Notes under the pieces: model-generated
Seen by the model: only the letters and a program-made list of their open reading frames with translations
The model's database searches: none
What the model was told of the DNA's origin: nothing
NCBI GenBank assembly: GCA_017617065.1
Contig: JAFZWP010000022.1
Coordinates: 86,931 to 141,213, forward strand
Reading direction: 5' to 3'
DNA: 54,283 nt
Source: Bacilli bacterium
GTDB taxonomy: Bacteria; Bacillota_I; Bacilli_A; ML615J-28; CAG-698
Program-made: the position numbers and the translations under genes
Shown here: positions 1-8,433 of the stretch, in pieces
Layout of the letters: every line of letters begins with the position of its first letter
How positions within the stretch are numbered: the stretch's first letter is position 1

Positions 1-35
1 TTAACAAATCTATAAATATAGTCAATTTAAATACA

Positions 36-68
36 TTAAAAAAGTCATTCAAATTATTGAATGACTTT
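36..68 (-). terminator. Rho-independent terminator of pckA
   Basis: A perfect 12-bp stem (41-52 with 57-68) has a 4-nt loop and is followed on the minus strand by a run of T. It lies 8 bp after the pckA stop codon. Confidence 0.9.
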
Positions 69-76
69 GATTAATC

Positions 77-1684
77 TTATTTAACTTGTGGACCAGCTTT
101 AACTAATGCTTTTCCAGCTTCGTTAGATTCATATTTAACGAAGTTCTTTACAAATCTAGCTGCTAAATCTTGGGCTTTATTATCCCAATCTTGAGGATTT
201 GCATAAGTATCACGAGGATCTAAGATGTTAGTAGCTACACCATTTAATACTGTAGGAACTTCTAAGTTGAAATATGGGATCTTCTTAGTAGGTGCTTTGT
301 TAATATCACCATTTAGAATTGCATCGATGATTCCACGAGTATCTTTGATAGAGATTCTCTTACCAGTTCCATTCCAACCAGTGTTAACTAAATATGCTTT
401 AGCTCCACTCATATTCATTCTTTTAACTAATTCTTGAGCATATTTTGTTGGATGTAATTCAAGGAATGCTTGACCAAAGCATGCAGAGAATGTTGGAGTA
501 GGTTCTGTAATACCACGCTCAGTACCTGCAAGCTTAGCAGTGAATCCACTTAAGAAGTAATATTGAGTTTGTTCAGGAGTTAAAATTGATACTGGAGGTA
601 ATACTCCGAATGCATCAGCTGATAAGAAGATAACACTCTTAGCAGCAGGAGCACTTGATACAGGGCGTACAATGTTTTTAATGTGATCAATTGGATAAGA
701 AACACGTGTATTTTCTGTAACGCTCTTATCTGCAAAATCAATTTTACCATTTTCATCAACTGTAACATTTTCTAATAATGCGTTTCTCTTAATTGCATTA
801 TAGATATCAGGTTCTGAATCTTTATCAAGGTTAATAACTTTAGCGTAGCATCCACCTTCAAAGTTGAATACACCTTTGTCATCCCAACCATGTTCATCAT
901 CACCAATTAATAATCTCTTTGGATCAGTTGATAGAGTAGTCTTACCAGTTCCTGATAAACCAAAGAATATAGCAGTATTTTCACCATTCATATCAGTATT
1001 AGCTGAGCAGTGCATAGCAGCGATTCCTTGAAGAGGTAAATAGTAGTTCATCATTGAGAACATTCCCTTCTTCATTTCTCCACCATACCAAGTATTTAGA
1101 ATAACTTGTTCACGACTAGTAATGTTAAATGCTACACAAGTTTCAGAATTTAATCCTAATTCTTTATAGTTTTCAACTTTTGCTTTTGAGGCAGTGTAAA
1201 TTACAAAGTTAGGTTCAAAATTAGCTTCTTCTTCAGGTGTTGGTTTAATAAACATATTTCTTACGAAATGTGCTTGCCAAGCAACTTCCATAATGAATCT
1301 AATAGCCATTCTTGTATCTTCATTAGCACCACAGAAAGCATCAACTACATATAATTTTTTATTAGATAATTGTTCTTGAGCTAATTTCTTAACTTTTGCC
1401 CAAACTTCTTCACTCATTGGGTGGTTATCATTTTTATAACCTTCGCTAGTCCACCATACAGTGTCTTTAGAGTTTTTATCCATAACGATGTATTTATCTT
1501 TAGGGCTACGACCTGTATAAATACCAGTCATTACATTAACAGCATCAAGTTCAGTTAATTGACCTTTATCAAATCCTTCTAATGATGGATTCATTTCATC
1601 TTTGAATAATGCTTCATAAGATGGATTATAGATGATCTCCTTTGCTCCTAAAATGCCATACTTTTCTAAATTGATTTTGCTCAT
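77..1684 (-). CDS. pckA: Phosphoenolpyruvate carboxykinase (ATP)
   Basis: ATP-dependent PEP carboxykinase, 535 aa, cytosolic, interconverting oxaloacetate + ATP with PEP + CO2 + ADP. The translation shows the substrate-binding segment GRSPKDKY near residue 60, the kinase-1a P-loop GLSGTGKTT near residue 245 and the kinase-2 motif LIGDDEHGW, all typical of the ATP (not GTP) family; the length is normal. The frame could start 18 nt earlier at 1702, but codons 2-4 of that longer form are themselves the Shine-Dalgarno GGAGGAA, so I start at the ATG at 1684, 5-7 nt after it. It is monocistronic with its own promoter and terminator. In anaerobes this enzyme often runs in the CO2-fixing, ATP-forming direction; which way it runs here is inference. 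Confidence 0.97.
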   Translation of the reverse strand: MSKINLEKYGILGAKEIIYNPSYEALFKDEMNPSLEGFDKGQLTELDAVNVMTGIYTGRSPKDKYIVMDKNSKDTVWWTSEGYKNDNHPMSEEVWAKVKKLAQEQLSNKKLYVVDAFCGANEDTRMAIRFIMEVAWQAHFVRNMFIKPTPEEEANFEPNFVIYTASKAKVENYKELGLNSETCVAFNITSREQVILNTWYGGEMKKGMFSMMNYYLPLQGIAAMHCSANTDMNGENTAIFFGLSGTGKTTLSTDPKRLLIGDDEHGWDDKGVFNFEGGCYAKVINLDKDSEPDIYNAIKRNALLENVTVDENGKIDFADKSVTENTRVSYPIDHIKNIVRPVSSAPAAKSVIFLSADAFGVLPPVSILTPEQTQYYFLSGFTAKLAGTERGITEPTPTFSACFGQAFLELHPTKYAQELVKRMNMSGAKAYLVNTGWNGTGKRISIKDTRGIIDAILNGDINKAPTKKIPYFNLEVPTVLNGVATNILDPRDTYANPQDWDNKAQDLAARFVKNFVKYESNEAGKALVKAGPQVK

Positions 1685-1730
1685 ATCTTTTTCCTCCAAC
1701 AAATAGATATTTTTTTAAAAATCCATAAAA

Positions 1731-1759
1731 ATTTTAAACTAAAACTAGTTATTTGTCAA
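1731..1759 (-). promoter_or_regulatory. pckA promoter
   Basis: On the minus strand TTGACA (1754-1759) and TAAAAT (1731-1736) are separated by 17 bp, a near-consensus sigma-A type promoter about 45 bp upstream of the pckA start. Confidence 0.75.
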
Positions 1760-1802
1760 TCGAAACCACAATTCTAAATTGTTTATTATCTATAAATTTA
1801 AG

Positions 1803-1839
1803 TTATGGTTTAAATAAAACTTATTAATTTAAACCATAA
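1803..1839. repeat. 12-bp inverted repeat upstream of the pckA promoter
   Basis: The arms 1803-1814 and 1828-1839 are perfectly complementary with a 13-nt spacer. It sits between the terminator of the upstream gene and the pckA -35. It could be an operator or a second hairpin of the terminator; the sequence alone does not decide. Confidence 0.55.
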
Positions 1840-1865
1840 TAAAAAGAATAGGTTACCCTATTCTT
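1838..1865 (-). terminator. Terminator of the 4-TM protein gene
   Basis: A 9-bp stem (1844-1852 with 1857-1865) is followed on the minus strand by T-rich sequence. The TAG stop codon of the gene (1858-1860) lies inside the stem. Confidence 0.8.
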
Positions 1866-2610
1866 CTATATCACTATGAACCATGTTCTTTTTTAAATTA
1901 ATATCATTAATTCTAACTTGTTTATCGGTTTTTGCTTGCTTTTTAATCTCTTCAATTATTTGCTCATCATTTTTAGTTCTAATCATTTGATTAGCTTTAA
2001 TGATATCTTTAGCATCTTTGTTAATTAAAATATATGCACCGCTTTCTTCTAAATCAAGATTGATTCCAGTCATTAAATAATTAGCATATAAAATAATTAA
2101 ATCAGATATGAAATATATAATAATTTGTATTAAAAACGCAGCAGCAGATAAAGTAATAATAGCTACTTTACTAGGTGAAGAATCAATTGCTAATATTTCA
2201 TATAATGCATAAACAATTGATATCGCCTTGATGGCAGTTTTAATGATTAATACTGTATTTCTTTTTAAACGTCTAGCTTCACTAAATTTCTTTTTATCTA
2301 AGAAATTCATTTTTTGTCTTTTACCTGGATATAAAACAATATCAAAAATAGTAGATACGATTAATACTGCCATAAGCACGATATAAACAATCATTCTCAC
2401 TAATCCACCACTTACTACATTTGCATAAATCATATAGCCGTAAAAGCCAAAGAATATAGCAGTTGTTATTAAACTAATAATAAAAAGTGTCTTTTCTATC
2501 TTATTTCTAATAAGATTGATTGAGGCAATTGTATTATCAATTACAACTGGCGTTTTGCCATCCATTTTCTTTTCTACAAACTTATTTACTATAAAATCTT
2601 TTAAAGACAT
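1858..2610 (-). CDS. Uncharacterised four-TM membrane protein
   Basis: A 250-aa protein I cannot assign to a named family. About 45 soluble residues are followed by two hydrophobic segments (roughly residues 40-62 and 68-90), a basic loop, and two more segments (roughly 120-142 and 148-175). A charged C-terminal tail of about 75 residues is rich in Lys, Asp and Glu and is probably cytoplasmic. The start ATG at 2610 has a GGAG ribosome site 7-8 nt upstream. It is followed directly by its own terminator, with no operon partner. The membrane location follows from the hydropathy I can read; the role is unknown. Confidence 0.75.
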   Translation of the reverse strand: MSLKDFIVNKFVEKKMDGKTPVVIDNTIASINLIRNKIEKTLFIISLITTAIFFGFYGYMIYANVVSGGLVRMIVYIVLMAVLIVSTIFDIVLYPGKRQKMNFLDKKKFSEARRLKRNTVLIIKTAIKAISIVYALYEILAIDSSPSKVAIITLSAAAFLIQIIIYFISDLIILYANYLMTGINLDLEESGAYILINKDAKDIIKANQMIRTKNDEQIIEEIKKQAKTDKQVRINDINLKKNMVHSDIEE

Positions 2611-2705
2611 AGCGTATCTCCGTTTCTATATTATCTACTATACTCTATTATACCTACCACACTTACATATTAATTTTACAACATTTTTAAATAAATGCAA
2701 AAAAC

Positions 2706-2732
2706 AAAAAAAGACTCTGATAAATCAAAGTC
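2706..2732 (-). terminator. Terminator of the tRNA-Trp/tRNA-His unit
   Basis: An 8-bp stem with a 4-nt loop (2713-2720 with 2725-2732) is followed on the minus strand by seven T. It lies 15 bp beyond the CCA end of tRNA-His. Confidence 0.85.
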
Positions 2733-2746
2733 ATTTGAAATCAAAA

Positions 2747-2823
2747 TGGGGCGAATATAGGGATTCGAACCCTAGCGTAACGGAGCCACAATCCGCCGTG
2801 TTAACCTCTTCACCATATTCGCC
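2747..2823 (-). tRNA. tRNA-His (GTG anticodon)
   Basis: The minus strand folds as a cloverleaf with a 7-bp acceptor stem, anticodon loop TTGTGGC (anticodon GTG) and the T-arm motif GGTTCGAAT. It has the extra 5' G (position -1) opposite C73 expected for tRNA-His, and CCA is encoded at 2747-2749. It is co-transcribed behind tRNA-Trp with a 3-bp gap. Confidence 0.95.
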
Positions 2824-2826
2824 ACA

Positions 2827-2900
2827 TGGCAGGGGTAGAAGGATTCGAACCCTCATCTACGGTTTTGGAGACCGCTGCTCTACCATTGAACTATACCCCT
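2827..2900 (-). tRNA. tRNA-Trp (CCA anticodon)
   Basis: The minus strand gives a complete cloverleaf: acceptor AGGGGTA/TACCCCT, anticodon loop CTCCAAA (anticodon CCA), T-arm GGTTCGAAT, encoded CCA at 2827-2829. A CCA rather than UCA anticodon agrees with UGA being a stop codon in this genome. It is the first gene of a two-tRNA unit. Confidence 0.95.
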
Positions 2901-2902
2901 AT

Positions 2903-2965
2903 TAAAAAACTATAACCATTATACCATTTACTACCTTTTAATGCAAGAGAATAATGATTATAGTT
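2903..2965 (-). terminator. Candidate terminator of the GH5 operon, overlapping the tRNA promoter
   Basis: The arms 2908-2922 and 2951-2965 are 15-bp inverted repeats with one mismatch, followed on the minus strand by six T (2904-2909). The arm nearest the tRNA genes contains the -10 box of the tRNA promoter. The 28-nt loop is long, so termination strength is uncertain. Confidence 0.5.
2918..2946 (-). promoter_or_regulatory. Promoter of the tRNA-Trp/tRNA-His unit
   Basis: On the minus strand TTGCAT (2941-2946) and TATAAT (2918-2923) are 17 bp apart, with the tRNA-Trp 5' end about 18 nt after the -10. Confidence 0.8.
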
Positions 2966-2973
2966 ATTTATAA

Positions 2974-4344
2974 TTATCCGTTTAAACCAAGCCTTGCTTT
3001 AATATGAGCTTTATAATAAATGCCCCATTCTTTTAAATTAGTATTTGAGAAATCATCTAAGTTAGCAGTCTTTGCTTTAAGGATTGCTGATGATCCTTTA
3101 GAATGAGATATATTCCATGCAACATAACTAATGTTTCTTGCATCTAATACTTGGTACCATTTTGCAGTACTATCTCTATCTAATGCTCCATCACCATCGG
3201 CATCCATTCCACCATGTTCAGTAACAAAAATAGGTAGACCTGCAGCATATGCTTTAGTAACTTTAGTTGTATCTTTAATATCAGCTGCATAGAAATGGAA
3301 CGTATACATAATATTAGTAAATGATAAAGGATTATTCTTTGGACTTACTAAATCACTTGACCATTTAGGATTACCAACTAATACGATTGCATCTGGTTTA
3401 TTAGCTCTAATAATAGGTATTATTTCTTCAGCGTATGTTTTGCAATCAGCCCATGTGGTTTTTCCACAAGGTTCATTCATAATTTCATAGAATACATTAT
3501 CATAATCCGCTAAATCTTTAGTAATTCTATCAAAGAATTCTTTAGCTTGTTCTTTATAATAAAGTGGATTCTTATCATTATCGTTTTCTTCACCTAGCAT
3601 ATGCCAATCTACAATTGCATACATATCTAGTTTAGTAGCGATTCTTACACCTTCTAAAACGCGGTTGTATAATTCTTCCTTCTTCTTTTCGCTACATTCG
3701 CAGTAGCCGTTTTCACTAGTATATAAAGAGAACCTAAATAAATTAACATTGAATGCTTCTTTACAAGCAGCTAAACTTACTTCATTTACATATTCACCAT
3801 ACCAATGAAGTCCATGTGTAGATAAACCAATTAATTGAACTGGATTATTATCTTTATCAACTAAGTCAGTTCCTTCTACATGCAATTTACCAAATCTAGA
3901 ATAACCATTATTTACATATTTATATTCACTTTCAACCATTCCACATACCTCACATACTTTTTGTTTTTTTCCAATTGATCCATCAATTGATTCTTCTACT
4001 ACTTTATAAATGTAGTTATGTCCTAAAGGTGATGCTACATTTTGATATGATATCACTTTTCCACATCTACTACATTTAGTAACTTTTTTTCCATATTCTG
4101 TACAAGTAGGCCCTGTTGCCTCTTCTATAAGGTCATGACCTAAAGCATCGATTACTTCTTCTCTAGAATCACTTCCTTTTGTATATCTAATCAACCCATT
4201 TTCTGTACAGGTCGCTTCTTTTACTACAACTTTGTCCCAGTTGTGATAATCATCATCAATTGCAGGTTCTGCCTCACATCCAATTAATAAAAATGTGAAG
4301 CAACAAATTATAATTAATAATAATTTAGAAATCTTTTTCATCAT
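2974..4344 (-). CDS. GH5 endo-beta-1,4-glucanase, lipoprotein with Cys-rich N-terminal repeats
   Basis: A 456-aa cell-surface cellulase. Residues 1-23 are a lipoprotein signal ending in LLIGC (lipidated Cys23). Residues 40-140 hold two or three repeats of the form PTCTEYGKK..KCSRCGK...LGH, with CxxC pairs like small zinc ribbons; such repeats are common in surface proteins of gut Bacillota. Residues 150-450 are a glycoside hydrolase family 5 barrel resembling the Bacillus EglS type (subfamily 2), with GLSTHGLHWYGE, the acid/base Glu291 in MNEP and the nucleophile Glu376 in TEHGG. Expected action: cleaving internal beta-1,4-glucan bonds outside the cell. The start overlaps the stop of the acetyltransferase gene (AAATGATGA), so the two form an operon. 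ATG codons at 4344 and 4341 are both possible starts. Confidence 0.93.
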   Translation of the reverse strand: MMKKISKLLLIIICCFTFLLIGCEAEPAIDDDYHNWDKVVVKEATCTENGLIRYTKGSDSREEVIDALGHDLIEEATGPTCTEYGKKVTKCSRCGKVISYQNVASPLGHNYIYKVVEESIDGSIGKKQKVCEVCGMVESEYKYVNNGYSRFGKLHVEGTDLVDKDNNPVQLIGLSTHGLHWYGEYVNEVSLAACKEAFNVNLFRFSLYTSENGYCECSEKKKEELYNRVLEGVRIATKLDMYAIVDWHMLGEENDNDKNPLYYKEQAKEFFDRITKDLADYDNVFYEIMNEPCGKTTWADCKTYAEEIIPIIRANKPDAIVLVGNPKWSSDLVSPKNNPLSFTNIMYTFHFYAADIKDTTKVTKAYAAGLPIFVTEHGGMDADGDGALDRDSTAKWYQVLDARNISYVAWNISHSKGSSAILKAKTANLDDFSNTNLKEWGIYYKAHIKARLGLNG

Positions 4345-4967
4345 TTAACATTTAAATCGTCCCAATCGATTTCTAACTCCTTATAAAAATACTTATCATC
4401 TCTACTTGATACTTCTCGCATTACTTTGCAAGGATTACCAACTGCTACTACATTACTTGGGATATCTTTAGTAACAATGCTTCCCGCACCGATGATTGTA
4501 TTATCACCAATTGTTACACCTGGCATAATGATGGCACCTGCACCAATCCATACATTAGAACCAATATGAACATCTTGATTGTATTGATAACCTATTTGGC
4601 GAAGACGGGCATTAATTGGATGACCGGCTGTAGCAATGGTAACATTAGGGGCAATCATCACATGATCACCGATATAAATATTACCATCATCTACTAATGT
4701 TAAATTGAAATTAGAATAAACATGATTACCAAGGTATACATGTTTGCAACCGAAATTAGAAAAAAGTGGTGCTTCAAAATAGCAATCTTCTCCAACTTGT
4801 GCAAACATCTTCTTTAATAACTTTTGCCTTTTCTTTAAAGATGTTGCTTTTGTCTTATTATATTTATGCACCATATTAATATATTTTAACTGTTTAGCTA
4901 AAATCTCTTGGTCCATTGGAATATAAATAAGTCCTTTTTCCATTCTTTGTTTTTCAGTTAATTTCAT
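4341..4967 (-). CDS. Sugar O-acetyltransferase (maltose/galactoside acetyltransferase family)
   Basis: A 208-aa hexapeptide-repeat (left-handed beta-helix) transferase of the Maa/LacA/NodL group, using acetyl-CoA to acetylate a sugar hydroxyl. The N-terminal Mac domain is visible (EKGLIYIPMDQEI, about residues 8-60), followed by LbH repeats such as GDHVMIAPNVTI, GSNVWIGAGAIIMPG and GDNTIIGAGSIVTK. The catalytic His is probably the one in TAGHP. It is the first gene of a two-gene operon with the GH5 glucanase, so a role in handling or excreting sugars released outside the cell is plausible; the substrate cannot be read from sequence. Confidence 0.92.
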   Translation of the reverse strand: MKLTEKQRMEKGLIYIPMDQEILAKQLKYINMVHKYNKTKATSLKKRQKLLKKMFAQVGEDCYFEAPLFSNFGCKHVYLGNHVYSNFNLTLVDDGNIYIGDHVMIAPNVTIATAGHPINARLRQIGYQYNQDVHIGSNVWIGAGAIIMPGVTIGDNTIIGAGSIVTKDIPSNVVAVGNPCKVMREVSSRDDKYFYKELEIDWDDLNVK

Positions 4968-5005
4968 TTTTATTCCTCATATCTATTTCATTATAACATA
5001 GTAAA

Positions 5006-5045
5006 CATAAAAATAATATCATTTTACCAAATGGCAAAATGATAT
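5006..5045 (-). terminator. Terminator of the esterase/PNPOx/FTR-like operon
   Basis: A 13-bp stem with one mismatch (5016-5028 with 5033-5045) and a 4-nt loop, followed on the minus strand by T-rich sequence. Confidence 0.8.
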
Positions 5046-5060
5046 ATTTTTATATAATCA

Positions 5061-5258
5061 TTATTTAAATTTATAATAAAGCATGCAGTGGCAGTATCCT
5101 TCATAGTTTGGATCTTTAATTTGTTCTCTAAACTCTTTACACATACAAATAGTATCCGGAGTCCTCTCGCGCTTGCAAGGACAATATCCACCAGTTCTTT
5201 TTAATCCTTCTTTAATAACTTTTACTACTTCTAAATCTTCGTTTTCTACTACTTTCAT
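5061..5258 (-). CDS. Small ferredoxin-thioredoxin reductase catalytic-domain-like protein
   Basis: A 65-aa protein made almost entirely of a Cys-motif core: CPC at about residue 26, CMCKEF at about 38 and CHC at about 56. This is the signature of the ferredoxin:thioredoxin reductase beta chain, which holds a 4Fe-4S cluster beside a redox-active disulfide. It is much shorter than plant FTR beta, and the spacing differs (CPC-x9-CMC-x15-CHC against the classic x16 and x8), matching the short form I associate with anaerobic bacteria and archaea. It sits 7 bp after the PNPOx-like gene as the last gene of the operon. No thioredoxin or ferredoxin gene is adjacent, so the electron partner is unknown. 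Confidence 0.85.
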   Translation of the reverse strand: MKVVENEDLEVVKVIKEGLKRTGGYCPCKRERTPDTICMCKEFREQIKDPNYEGYCHCMLYYKFK

Positions 5259-5265
5259 ACTTCAC

Positions 5266-5670
5266 CTAAAAATGGTATTCTTTGTTTTCTCCACCAAATG
5301 AGCAAAACTTAGCTGTGGCATCAGTGAAATATAATACTTGTGTATTATCATCATCTTCACTATACATTCCTCTTAAAACTGGCATTTTGTCTAACATCGC
5401 TTTTTTAACTTCGCGGCGATCATCATTAACAAGTTTTCCCGATAATCTAAGCCATTTCCCATTCAAGAATGCACATATCTCCACATTATGGTTTTTACTA
5501 ATTTGTTTTGATACATCTTTTACTTTACCAGTTTGAATATATAATTTATCTTCATATACTAAAGCAGTACCAAATGGTCTAACACGTGGCTTATCGCCAT
5601 CAACTGTAGCAAGATAATAAGTCTTTGCTTCATCTAAAAAATTCACGATTTCTTCTAATTCTTTTCTCAT
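5266..5670 (-). CDS. Pyridoxamine 5'-phosphate oxidase-family flavoprotein
   Basis: A 134-aa split-barrel protein of the PNPOx-like/NimA-like group. Diagnostic features are the N-terminal segment FLDEAKTYYLATVDGDKPRVRPFG, here read as short pieces (YYLATVDG and RVRPFG, residues 17-35), the strand LYIQTGKVKDVSKQI, and the C-terminal VLYFTDATAKFCSFGG. These proteins usually bind FMN or F420 and reduce small molecules. The gene lies 8 bp after the esterase-like gene and 7 bp before the FTR-like gene, so a redox pairing with the latter is a reasonable inference. Confidence 0.88.
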   Translation of the reverse strand: MRKELEEIVNFLDEAKTYYLATVDGDKPRVRPFGTALVYEDKLYIQTGKVKDVSKQISKNHNVEICAFLNGKWLRLSGKLVNDDRREVKKAMLDKMPVLRGMYSEDDDNTQVLYFTDATAKFCSFGGENKEYHF

Positions 5671-5678
5671 ACTATCTC

Positions 5679-7979
5679 CTAATTAGCATCTACAAATCTA
5701 GCTTCACATAATTCAAAACTAGCTTTGCCATTATATTCAACCATGATTTCTATATATCCAATCTTTTGTGGTTCGAATATATTATTACCTTTGTTATACA
5801 TTACGCTAAACTCATCAACACTTACTTCAAATGTCTTAACGCCTTCAAAGTTATCAACGATTTTGTATCCCCATATTTCATAACTATCGCCTTCAATTGC
5901 TCTAAAGGCGATTGTGGCACCACTGTTAGTACCTTTGATTGTAAATCTAAAAGTAGTTGGATGGTATGCAATAGCACCCCATTTATCAAGTCTTACTGAG
6001 CCAAATGTTTTACCATCATTAGTCTTTTCAATTGATAAATTGCCATCCACAATTTCAATATTCATCTTTGATCCATCTGGATGGAAATAATAATTATCAA
6101 TACTATTATAATCAAACAAGTCAATATTTGTATTATAAACATCAGTTCTAAATGGTGTTACCGCAAATCCATCTTTATTATAAATATTTACAAATGGACT
6201 CTTACCAAATCCATATTTAATGTAAACAGGGTTTTCTACTTTATCTGAATAACCCATTAGTTTTCCATCTACAATTCCCGCTGTTGCTTGATAATACTTA
6301 CCATCACTTCCAGCTATGTATAAACTAGTAATCTTACCAGGGCAACGCAATCCATCTGCATTATTAAATTCAATATAAACTCTATTACCTTTTACAGTAA
6401 ATGATTTAAATGATGGACCTTCTTTATAGAAGTCTTTACCATAAAATGTAGCACCAATTGATTTAGCTACACGTTCGCAAATATATCTTTTTGCTCTTGG
6501 ATGAATATATGTAGGGTCTCCATCATCACAAGTAGAAATGAAATATGCGTTTTCATCTAAGCTACATGCTAGAGCTTGGCTTTCACGGACATATGAGAAA
6601 TCAAAATTATTACCGCTATCGCCATCATAACATGCAAGGCCAATTACAAAGAATGCTAATTTATCATTACCAAATAATTCACGATAATTTCTGAATAAAT
6701 CTAATAATAAGTCTTTATAATCACAACCTAAAGATGAATTGTTACAACCTTGATACCATACAACGCCTTTTAAATTAGCGTGCCTCAAAGGATAAACCAT
6801 CGCATTATAATGAAGATATTTTGTGCTACAAGAACCATTATAATATTCTGGTCCCATCCAGTTAGCAATATTTGTATCGCCTTGGTATGCAGTAATGATG
6901 CCAATTGGTGCATCATTTTTTAAGCTTACCCCTAGCATTGATCCTGTCATTGTAGCGATGGCGCTAAAGTAATCTAAGTTATTCCTAGTTGGTGCAAACC
7001 AACGACCATTAGTTACTGAATCTAGTTTAGTAGGAGACGAAACTACATCTTGGCAGAAAAATCTAACGTTAGAACCAATTAGATTATCAATATCTTCTGT
7101 TCGATAATCTGAATCTTTAAACATCCATTGCATATTTGATTGACCAGCAAACAAATATACATCACCAATTAATACATTTTCAATTTTCTTTTCAATAATA
7201 CCATTTGATATTGAAACATTGAATGGTGTAAAGCAAGCATCCATCGTAGGTAGACTAAACGCAAATTCACCGTTTTCATCACTAATTGTATAATAGTTTT
7301 GGTCATTCATATTTAGAGTAAGTAACTGTTTACTTGGCCCTTTACCACTAATGATGTTTTCTACACCACGCTGTAATACCATATTATCAGAAAATGGATT
7401 GACTAAAGAGAAGCCAGTGGCATTATTTTCGTATATAGATAATGTTTTAAAGGCCATCAGTGCATTTGCATCACCATTGCCTACAAATACAACATAATTA
7501 GTATTAGCATCAAGCAATTCGTCAAATTGGCAATAATTGACATTAACCTCTTTACTTTTAACCTCCTTACCATCTACATATAATACAACAGTATAGGTTG
7601 TATTATCATAGCCATCCCAACTAAATAATGGATTTAAAACATATTCATCATCTATTTTACCAATTATATTAATCAATAAACCTTTCATAACAGGCACCGC
7701 TTTCGTATATAAATTAATAGAGTCAAACTCAAAATATTGATCTAAATTAGAAATGTCAAATGGCATTGTAAATTCTTTATCTAAATACCATCCAAAAAAT
7801 TCTGGATCGTGTAATGGCAAATCTATTATGTTAACATATTCTTTAGTATCAACCAATTCATCGCCATAATAATAATTGATTATTAATTTTTTATCTTCCT
7901 CAATGACAGTGTTATTTTCTTTGCAACCAGTTAAAAGTAACAATAGCACTATTATTGGAATCCATAAAATTCTCTTCAT
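5679..7979 (-). CDS. Sialate O-acetylesterase-like SGNH lipoprotein
   Basis: A 766-aa surface carbohydrate esterase. Cys19 follows a lipobox (LLTGC). Residues about 30-95 resemble a Listeria-Bacteroides (Flg_new/InlB B) repeat, with the typical FFGWYLDKEFTMPFD core. Residues about 190-520 are the sialate O-acetylesterase/DUF303 SGNH fold, with the block GDVYLFAGQSNMQW holding the nucleophile Ser281, the WYQGCNNSS block, and a later DPTYIHPRAKR block with the catalytic His. Residues about 600-766 look like a beta-sandwich carbohydrate-binding module. Homologs deacetylate sialic acid or xylan; with a cellulase operon next door, plant glucan or xylan acetyl groups are the likelier target (inference). 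Confidence 0.88.
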   Translation of the reverse strand: MKRILWIPIIVLLLLLTGCKENNTVIEEDKKLIINYYYGDELVDTKEYVNIIDLPLHDPEFFGWYLDKEFTMPFDISNLDQYFEFDSINLYTKAVPVMKGLLINIIGKIDDEYVLNPLFSWDGYDNTTYTVVLYVDGKEVKSKEVNVNYCQFDELLDANTNYVVFVGNGDANALMAFKTLSIYENNATGFSLVNPFSDNMVLQRGVENIISGKGPSKQLLTLNMNDQNYYTISDENGEFAFSLPTMDACFTPFNVSISNGIIEKKIENVLIGDVYLFAGQSNMQWMFKDSDYRTEDIDNLIGSNVRFFCQDVVSSPTKLDSVTNGRWFAPTRNNLDYFSAIATMTGSMLGVSLKNDAPIGIITAYQGDTNIANWMGPEYYNGSCSTKYLHYNAMVYPLRHANLKGVVWYQGCNNSSLGCDYKDLLLDLFRNYRELFGNDKLAFFVIGLACYDGDSGNNFDFSYVRESQALACSLDENAYFISTCDDGDPTYIHPRAKRYICERVAKSIGATFYGKDFYKEGPSFKSFTVKGNRVYIEFNNADGLRCPGKITSLYIAGSDGKYYQATAGIVDGKLMGYSDKVENPVYIKYGFGKSPFVNIYNKDGFAVTPFRTDVYNTNIDLFDYNSIDNYYFHPDGSKMNIEIVDGNLSIEKTNDGKTFGSVRLDKWGAIAYHPTTFRFTIKGTNSGATIAFRAIEGDSYEIWGYKIVDNFEGVKTFEVSVDEFSVMYNKGNNIFEPQKIGYIEIMVEYNGKASFELCEARFVDAN

Positions 7980-8011
7980 TTTTATACCTCACATTAATAC
8001 ATTATAACACA

Positions 8012-8347
8012 TTATCTGTTACTTTTTAAATTATGAATTGCTTCATAATTGTTTGAAATTATCATTTTAATCTTTTCACACTTTTCTAGTTTATTACACT
8101 TTCCGCAATTTTCATATTTATCTTTTGCACATTTTCTAATTTCGCATAGCTTGTCACAAAAGATGGTTTTTACACCATCTGCCTTGCAACCTTCACAATT
8201 AATTTGATCTGGTGTTATTAGTATATTATTTAGTTTTGACCATTTAGCTGCTACTTTTTCTCTTAAGCTATCATCATTATTGATTGTAGCAAGATATGCT
8301 TCACACTTAGAACAATCAAGTCCACAATATGCTATCATTTTATCCAT
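8012..8347 (-). CDS. DUF3795 Cys-rich protein
   Basis: A 111-aa protein of the DUF3795 family, recognised from the N-terminal block YCGLDCSKCEAYLAT and the later NCEGCKADG, FCDKLCEIRKCA and NCGKCNKLEKCEK blocks; about 12 Cys in four clusters suggest metal or Fe-S binding. The biochemical function is not established. The start at 8347 has AGAGG six nt upstream. It is encoded 32 bp upstream of the esterase operon on the same strand. Confidence 0.88.
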   Translation of the reverse strand: MDKMIAYCGLDCSKCEAYLATINNDDSLREKVAAKWSKLNNILITPDQINCEGCKADGVKTIFCDKLCEIRKCAKDKYENCGKCNKLEKCEKIKMIISNNYEAIHNLKSNR

Positions 8348-8396
8348 ATGTTTACCTCTTTTATATAATAGATTATATATGATTATATGAGCTAAT

Positions 8397-8426
8397 GCAA
8401 AAAAGAACTGGTATAAACCAGTTCTT
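8397..8426 (-). terminator. Terminator of the iron ABC operon
   Basis: A 10-bp stem with an ATAA loop (8403-8412 with 8417-8426), followed by six T on the minus strand, just after the substrate-binding protein gene. Confidence 0.88.
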
Positions 8427-8433
8427 AATTATT

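Noticed and set aside
2516..2905. Open frame of 129 codons on the plus strand
   Set aside because: It runs through tRNA-His and tRNA-Trp on the opposite strand and overlaps the 4-TM gene; the protein has no family look.
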